A stretch of 9,370 nucleotides of DNA from Gemmatimonadota bacterium. GTDB lineage: Bacteria; Gemmatimonadota; Gemmatimonadetes; Palauibacterales; Palauibacteraceae. Shown piece by piece: positions 5,586-9,370 of this stretch. Under the pieces are notes generated by a model. That model saw nothing but the letters and a program-made list of their open reading frames with translations. It ran no database searches and was not told the origin of the DNA. The stretch is taken from positions 1-9,370 of the forward strand of contig JAUVTH010000043.1 in the NCBI GenBank assembly GCA_030601615.1, read 5' to 3'. The translations under genes were made by a program, and so were the position numbers. Position 1 is the stretch's first letter. Each line of letters opens with the position of its first letter.

Positions 5586-8159
5586 CTACTTCTTGCGCCG
5601 GCCGCGCTGCTTGCGTGGTCCCCGGGCGGCGCGCGCGGTCAGTAACTCGCGGGCCTGATCCATCGTGATGTCGTCAGGCGACATGCCCTTCGGCAGCGAA
5701 GCGTTCAGTTTCCCGTGTTTCACGTAAGGTCCGTAGCGGCCATCGAGGAGCAGCACGGGCTCGCCGTCATTCGGGTGCGCGCCCAGGTCACGAAGCGGTT
5801 TCTGCTGTGAGCGCCGTCTACCGCCCTTCGGCTGGGCCAGAAGCGCGAGCGCCCGTTCCAGGTCTACGCCATGGACATCGTCGGTCTTGTCGAGAGAGCG
5901 GAACTCGCCGTCGTGCACGACATACGGTCCATAGCGACCGATCCCGGCCCGCACCGGCTCCCCGCTCTCCGGGTGGACTCCGAGGTCACGCGGTAGAGAC
6001 AGCAGGCGCAGGGCGATTTCGAGGGTCACGTCGTCCGTGCTCATGCCTTTCGAGAGTGAGGCCCGCTTGGGCTTCTCTCCATCTTCTGTCTGCTCACCAA
6101 GCTGCACAAATGGCCCGAACCGGCCGGTTTTCACGTACACGGACAATCCCGTTTCCGGGTCCGCTCCGATCGGGCTGTCCGCCTTCTCCCGGTCCGCGAG
6201 GAGCTCAGCCGCCTTCTCCGCCGTGAGATCCGCCGGAGCGATGTCTTCTGGAATCGAGACCCGAATGGGATCACCGTCCTCGCGTGTCTCGAGAAACGGT
6301 CCGAAGCGGCCGATTCGAAGCTCCCCCCCAAGGTCAGCGAAGTCCTGGAGCGTGGACGCCGTGCGCGGATCGATCTCCGTCTCTCGACTGGCGAGACGGC
6401 CTTCGAAGCCGTTTTCCCCCCGATAGAACTCGTCGAGGAACTCCCTCCAGTCCACCTCCCCCTCGGCAATCCTGTCGAGTCCGTTCTCCATCTCTGATGT
6501 GAAGCCCGGGTCTACCAGGTCTTCGAAGTGATCTTCGAGAAGCGAGGTAACGGCAAACGCGATGAAAGTGGGGACGAGCTGCTTTCCTCGGTCTTCCACG
6601 TAACCGCGAAGTCGGATCGTGTCCACGATGGTCGCATAGGTCGATGGTCGGCCGATTCCCTCCGCCTCGAGTGCTTTGACGAGCGAAGCGTCCGTGTATC
6701 GAGCGGGCGGGCGGGTCTCGTGTGAGTCCGGCCGGATCTCGCGCGCCTCGACAGAGTCGCCTGAGGCGAGGGCCGGCAGTAGAACTTCCCGATCGGCCAG
6801 GACAGCCTCCGGGTCGTCACTCCCCTCTACGTAGGCCCTGAGGAACCCCGGAAAAGCCAGCGTGTTGCCGCGAGCCCTGAACTCCACACCGCCACCCAGG
6901 ATGGAAGCCGAGACCCTCAAACGCCTCGCCTCCGCCATCTGGGTAGCGACCGTTCGTTTCCATATCAGCTCGTAGAGAGCGGCGTCGATCGACTTCAGGC
7001 CAAGCTCCCTGGCCGTCGGCATCGACGGGCCGGCCGGCCTGATCGCTTCGTGCGCCTCCTGGGCGCCTTTCGACTTCGTCTTGTAGTTCCTGGGCTTCTC
7101 GCTCAGGTAGTCCGTACCATATAGGGACTCTACCTTCCGTCGCGCTGCTCCGATCGCCTGTCCGGTGAGCTGCACAGAGTCGGTGCGCATGTAGGTAATA
7201 TGCCCCGCTTCGTACAGCCGCTGAGCCACGCGCATCGTCTCGCGAACCGGGAGGTTCAGTTTGCGGTTGGCCTCCATCTGCAGCGTGGACGTCGTGAACG
7301 GAGGGGCCGGACTCTGCGTCACTTCCTTGGACTCAACGCTGGCCACCTCGAATTCCACACCCTCGAGGCGCACCCGCAGAGCTTCCACCTCCTCCTCGCC
7401 GAATACCACCACGGAGGCTGGTTTCTTCGGCCTGCCCGTGGCTGGATCAAAGTCCGCACCCTTTACGACAGGAACCCCGTCCACTTCGATCAGCTGAGCG
7501 TCGAATTCGCGTCCGTCTTTCGCGAAAGTTGCGGCCAGGTCCCACCACGCACCGCTTCGAAAACGCCGACGCGCCCGCTCCACTTCCACGACCAGACGGA
7601 CGGCCACGGATTGCACACGGCCAGCGGAGAGGGGGATGCGGCTGATCGGATCTACCGGCGAGATCTTCTTCCACAACAGGGGGGACAGGCCGTAACCGAC
7701 CAGGCGATCCAGGATCCGCCGGGCCTGTTGCGCATCAACCTGATCGAGATCGAGGTCGCCGGGATGGTCGACCGCTTTACGCACCGCATCTCGCGTGACC
7801 GAGTTGAAGCGAACGCGCCGGAAGCGGTGGCCGTCGTCCGTTCGGTAGCCGAGCGCGCAGGCGATATGGTACCCGATCGCCTCGCCCTCCCGGTCCGGAT
7901 CGGTAGCGATCAGGATGTCCTCGGCGTCCTTCGCCTTCTTCTTCAAGTCTGCGAGCAGCTTTCCCTTGCCTCGCACCGTTACGAACTCCGGCTCGTAGCC
8001 GTTGTCCACATCGACGGACAGTCCCTTCTTGGGCAGATCCACCACGTGACCCACCGAAGCCTCGACGATGTAATCGTCACCGAGGAACTGGCGGAGTCGC
8101 TTCGCCTTCTTGGGCGACTCGACGATGACCAGGTGCTTGGCTTTCTTGGTGCTCGACAT
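5586..8159 (-). CDS. topA: DNA topoisomerase I (type IA) with zinc-finger-free C-terminal repeats
   Basis: TopA relaxes negative supercoils by a single-strand passage mechanism. The 857-residue protein opens with the Toprim domain (about 8-130), with catalytic Glu14 in VIVESPKKAK and the metal-binding DPDREGE (87-93). The core follows, with PLSAGRVQSVAVRL (176-189), the active-site Tyr323 in ITYMRTDS, EAHEAIRP (368-375), GIGRPSTYATIVDTI (501-515) and PGFTSEMENGLDRIAEGE (551-568). No CxxC zinc ribbons occur; the only cysteine I see is Cys101. The C-terminus instead has four repeats with signatures GRFGPF (617-622), GRFGPF (679-684), GRYGPY (741-746) and GRYGPY (807-812), spaced 62-66 residues apart. 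A Lys/Arg-rich tail (about 842-857) follows. This is the repeat architecture known from actinobacterial and some other topoisomerases, probably for DNA binding. The gene starts 18 bp after aroK with only a weak GAGAG-type ribosome site. Confidence 0.97.
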   Translation of the reverse strand: MSSTKKAKHLVIVESPKKAKRLRQFLGDDYIVEASVGHVVDLPKKGLSVDVDNGYEPEFVTVRGKGKLLADLKKKAKDAEDILIATDPDREGEAIGYHIACALGYRTDDGHRFRRVRFNSVTRDAVRKAVDHPGDLDLDQVDAQQARRILDRLVGYGLSPLLWKKISPVDPISRIPLSAGRVQSVAVRLVVEVERARRRFRSGAWWDLAATFAKDGREFDAQLIEVDGVPVVKGADFDPATGRPKKPASVVVFGEEEVEALRVRLEGVEFEVASVESKEVTQSPAPPFTTSTLQMEANRKLNLPVRETMRVAQRLYEAGHITYMRTDSVQLTGQAIGAARRKVESLYGTDYLSEKPRNYKTKSKGAQEAHEAIRPAGPSMPTARELGLKSIDAALYELIWKRTVATQMAEARRLRVSASILGGGVEFRARGNTLAFPGFLRAYVEGSDDPEAVLADREVLLPALASGDSVEAREIRPDSHETRPPARYTDASLVKALEAEGIGRPSTYATIVDTIRLRGYVEDRGKQLVPTFIAFAVTSLLEDHFEDLVDPGFTSEMENGLDRIAEGEVDWREFLDEFYRGENGFEGRLASRETEIDPRTASTLQDFADLGGELRIGRFGPFLETREDGDPIRVSIPEDIAPADLTAEKAAELLADREKADSPIGADPETGLSVYVKTGRFGPFVQLGEQTEDGEKPKRASLSKGMSTDDVTLEIALRLLSLPRDLGVHPESGEPVRAGIGRYGPYVVHDGEFRSLDKTDDVHGVDLERALALLAQPKGGRRRSQQKPLRDLGAHPNDGEPVLLLDGRYGPYVKHGKLNASLPKGMSPDDITMDQARELLTARAARGPRKQRGRRKK

Positions 8160-8177
8160 TGACTCTCGGGTGTAAGG

Positions 8178-8768
8178 CTAACGCGTGCCGGGACGAATCC
8201 CGTCCGTCCGAAGTTCAGCCAGTATTGCTTCTACCACCGCCTCGGGGGCCAACCCATCGGTCCTTACCGAATACTCGGCCAGCCGATACGCCGGTAGTCG
8301 GCAGGCCAGCAGCTTCTTCAGCTCCGCCTCCGGATCCGGGCCCGCCAGAAGAGGGCGAGCGGAGCGTTCCCGCGCAAGTCTGGACACAGCGGAGGCCGGC
8401 TCCACCCGCAGCCAGACACACACCGCGTCCGGCCACGTCTCACGTAGCTCGGGTCGGGCCATCCAACCGGCTCCCGTGGATACGACAGTCGTCCGATCGA
8501 TCGAGGCCGTTTCCGTGACACGGGCCTCCAGATCCCGAAAGATCTGCTCGCCGTCCGCGGCAAAGATGTCGACGATCGAACGCCCCGAGAGACTCTCCAC
8601 CTCAGCGTCCAGGTCCAGGAAAGACCACCGGATTCGCCGGGCGAGGAGGCCTCCGACCGCCGTCTTGCCGGCGCCGCTCAATCCGACGAGGACGAGAGGT
8701 CCGCGAAGCGGTCGGGGCACGCCTGCCGAGCCTCCAGCACCCGCTGAGCCTCCAGCGCCGGGCGTCAT
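8178..8768 (-). CDS. aroK: Shikimate kinase
   Basis: AroK phosphorylates shikimate at the 3-hydroxyl using ATP, the fifth step of the shikimate pathway. Visible features are Walker A GLSGAGKT (29-36), the DxD pair Asp52/Asp54 (FLDLDAEVE), FRDLEARV (77-84) with the shikimate-binding Arg78, the lid arginine Arg138 (ARPLLAG) and the adenine-side Arg157 (CRLPAYRLAEY). The usual shikimate-contacting Gly-Gly-Gly reads Gly99-Ala100-Gly101. The ATG at 8768 overlaps the aroC stop as ATGA, like two other junctions here, and gives 196 residues with a Gly/Ala/Ser leader made of a tandem repeat. A GTG at 8720 would give 180 residues, a Walker A position nearer that of typical shikimate kinases, and a GGAGG 10 nt upstream. 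I keep the long form, but the start is truly uncertain. Function is well supported. Confidence 0.92.
   Translation of the reverse strand: MTPGAGGSAGAGGSAGVPRPLRGPLVLVGLSGAGKTAVGGLLARRIRWSFLDLDAEVESLSGRSIVDIFAADGEQIFRDLEARVTETASIDRTTVVSTGAGWMARPELRETWPDAVCVWLRVEPASAVSRLARERSARPLLAGPDPEAELKKLLACRLPAYRLAEYSVRTDGLAPEAVVEAILAELRTDGIRPGTR
8724..8759 (-). repeat. 18-bp tandem duplication at the 5' end of aroK
   Basis: Two adjacent 18-bp units (8742-8759 and 8724-8741 in transcription order) read GGCGCTGGAGGCTCAGCG and GGTGCTGGAGGCTCGGCA, differing at 3 of 18 positions. In frame they encode GAGGSA twice, residues 4-15 of the long AroK form. Each unit contains GGAGG, so the duplication also duplicates a Shine-Dalgarno-like sequence. 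Only the downstream copy is at a workable distance from an in-frame start codon, the GTG at 8720. Confidence 0.75.
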
Positions 8769-9370
8769 TCCCAGCGCCGCGCTCGCTCGCCCGCCCGCCC
8801 CAGGTAGGCCTCGAGGTTGGCGCGGGTCTCGGCCAGGGAGTCTCCCCCGAACTTCTCGAGCATGGCATCTCCCAGAACCAGTGCGAACATGGCCTCACCC
8901 ACCACGGCCGCCGCCGGCACGGCGCACACGTCGCTCCGCTCGCGCACGGCCTCGGCCGGCTGTCCTGTCCTGACGTCGACGCTCGTGAGGGGTCGGGTGA
9001 GGGAGCTCAGCGGTTTCATCGCCACCCGCGCAACGAGAGGCTCACCCGTCGTCATCCCCCCTTCCAGGCCGCCGGCGTGGTTCCCGATGCGGCGGAAGCC
9101 CGCTGCTCGATCCTGGCCCGGGTCAGTGACGATCTCATCGTGTACGTCGGAGCCCCGCCGTCGGGCGGCTTCGAATCCGAGACCGATCTCGACTCCTTTC
9201 ATCGCCTGGATCGACATGAGAGCCCCGGCCAGCCGACCGTCCAGGCGCCGATCCCACGACACGTGACTCCCCAACCCACCCGGCAGACCCGTGCCGACGA
9301 TTTCGAATTCACCTCCGAGCGTGTCGCCCGCCTCGCGGGCGGCGTCGATGGCCTGTTTCATTCGCTCCTC
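8765..9370 (-). CDS. aroC: Chorismate synthase (3' part; 5' end beyond window)
   Basis: Chorismate synthase converts 5-enolpyruvylshikimate-3-phosphate to chorismate with reduced FMN, the last common step of aromatic biosynthesis. The frame is open to the right edge; the internal Met at 9361 is not the true start. About 201 C-terminal residues are visible, of the roughly 350-400 usual for the family. Conserved blocks include DTLGGEFEIV, the GLPGGLGSHV turn, LMSIQAMKGVEIGLGFEAA, RRGSDVHDEI, the FMN-site segment RIGNHAGGLEGGMTTGEP, VAMKPLSSL and RSDVCAVPAAAVVGEAM. The stop overlaps the aroK start codon, so the two consecutive shikimate-pathway enzymes are probably translationally coupled. No defect is visible in the part present. 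Confidence 0.95.
   Translation of the reverse strand, partial: EERMKQAIDAAREAGDTLGGEFEIVGTGLPGGLGSHVSWDRRLDGRLAGALMSIQAMKGVEIGLGFEAARRRGSDVHDEIVTDPGQDRAAGFRRIGNHAGGLEGGMTTGEPLVARVAMKPLSSLTRPLTSVDVRTGQPAEAVRERSDVCAVPAAAVVGEAMFALVLGDAMLEKFGGDSLAETRANLEAYLGRAGERARRWE

Noticed and set aside
7200..8162. 320-codon open frame on the plus strand, antisense to the 5' half of topA
   Set aside because: Its translation shows no recognisable family and is composition-driven (His/Arg/Leu-rich); it lies wholly opposite the conserved TopA Toprim and core coding sequence. Long antisense frames are expected in GC-rich genes.

Overview
The window is a compact stretch of core bacterial chromosome. Every supported gene lies on the minus strand, so transcription runs from right (high coordinates) to left. 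Base composition is GC-rich, roughly 60-65% by eye, with strongly GC-biased third codon positions. This produces many long spurious antisense frames. The gene content and the order topA-trmFO-xerC-hslV-hslU recall the Firmicutes topA/trmFO/codV/codW/codX cluster. The high GC, the absence of codY after hslU and the linked aroC-aroK pair point instead to a GC-rich non-Firmicute lineage. Gemmatimonadota or a related deep-branching group is my best guess; it is an inference and not demonstrated.

Layout in order of transcription: aroC (3' part only, enters from the right edge), aroK, topA, trmFO, xerC, hslV, hslU, gcvT, and at the extreme left edge the first codons of a possible further gene (possibly mogA/moaB-like). 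Three junctions (aroC/aroK, trmFO/xerC, hslV/hslU) are ATGA overlaps, where the start and stop codons share bases. The aroK-topA and topA-trmFO gaps are only 18-19 bp. The xerC-hslV gap is 44 bp and holds a perfect 7-bp GC hairpin. The hslU-gcvT gap is 94 bp and holds several small dyads but no intrinsic terminator. I see no stretch over 300 bp without a gene, no RNA gene, no mobile element, no CRISPR array and no convincing promoter inside the window. The cluster therefore looks like one long operon whose promoter lies to the right of the window.

Functionally the cluster mixes the end of the shikimate pathway (AroK, AroC), DNA topology and chromosome dimer resolution (TopA, Xer recombinase), folate-dependent tRNA methylation (TrmFO), ATP-dependent proteolysis (HslVU) and glycine cleavage (GcvT). 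One biochemical thread is that GcvT makes 5,10-methylene-tetrahydrofolate and TrmFO consumes it, while chorismate from AroC is the precursor of the folate p-aminobenzoate ring.

I do not see a new biological system here. The points most worth checking are HslV's GTG start with a CodW-like N-terminus, the enlarged acidic I-domain of HslU, the zinc-finger-free TopA with four C-terminal repeats, the tandem-repeat leader and altered glycine triplet of AroK, and the small RNA dyads in the two larger gaps.
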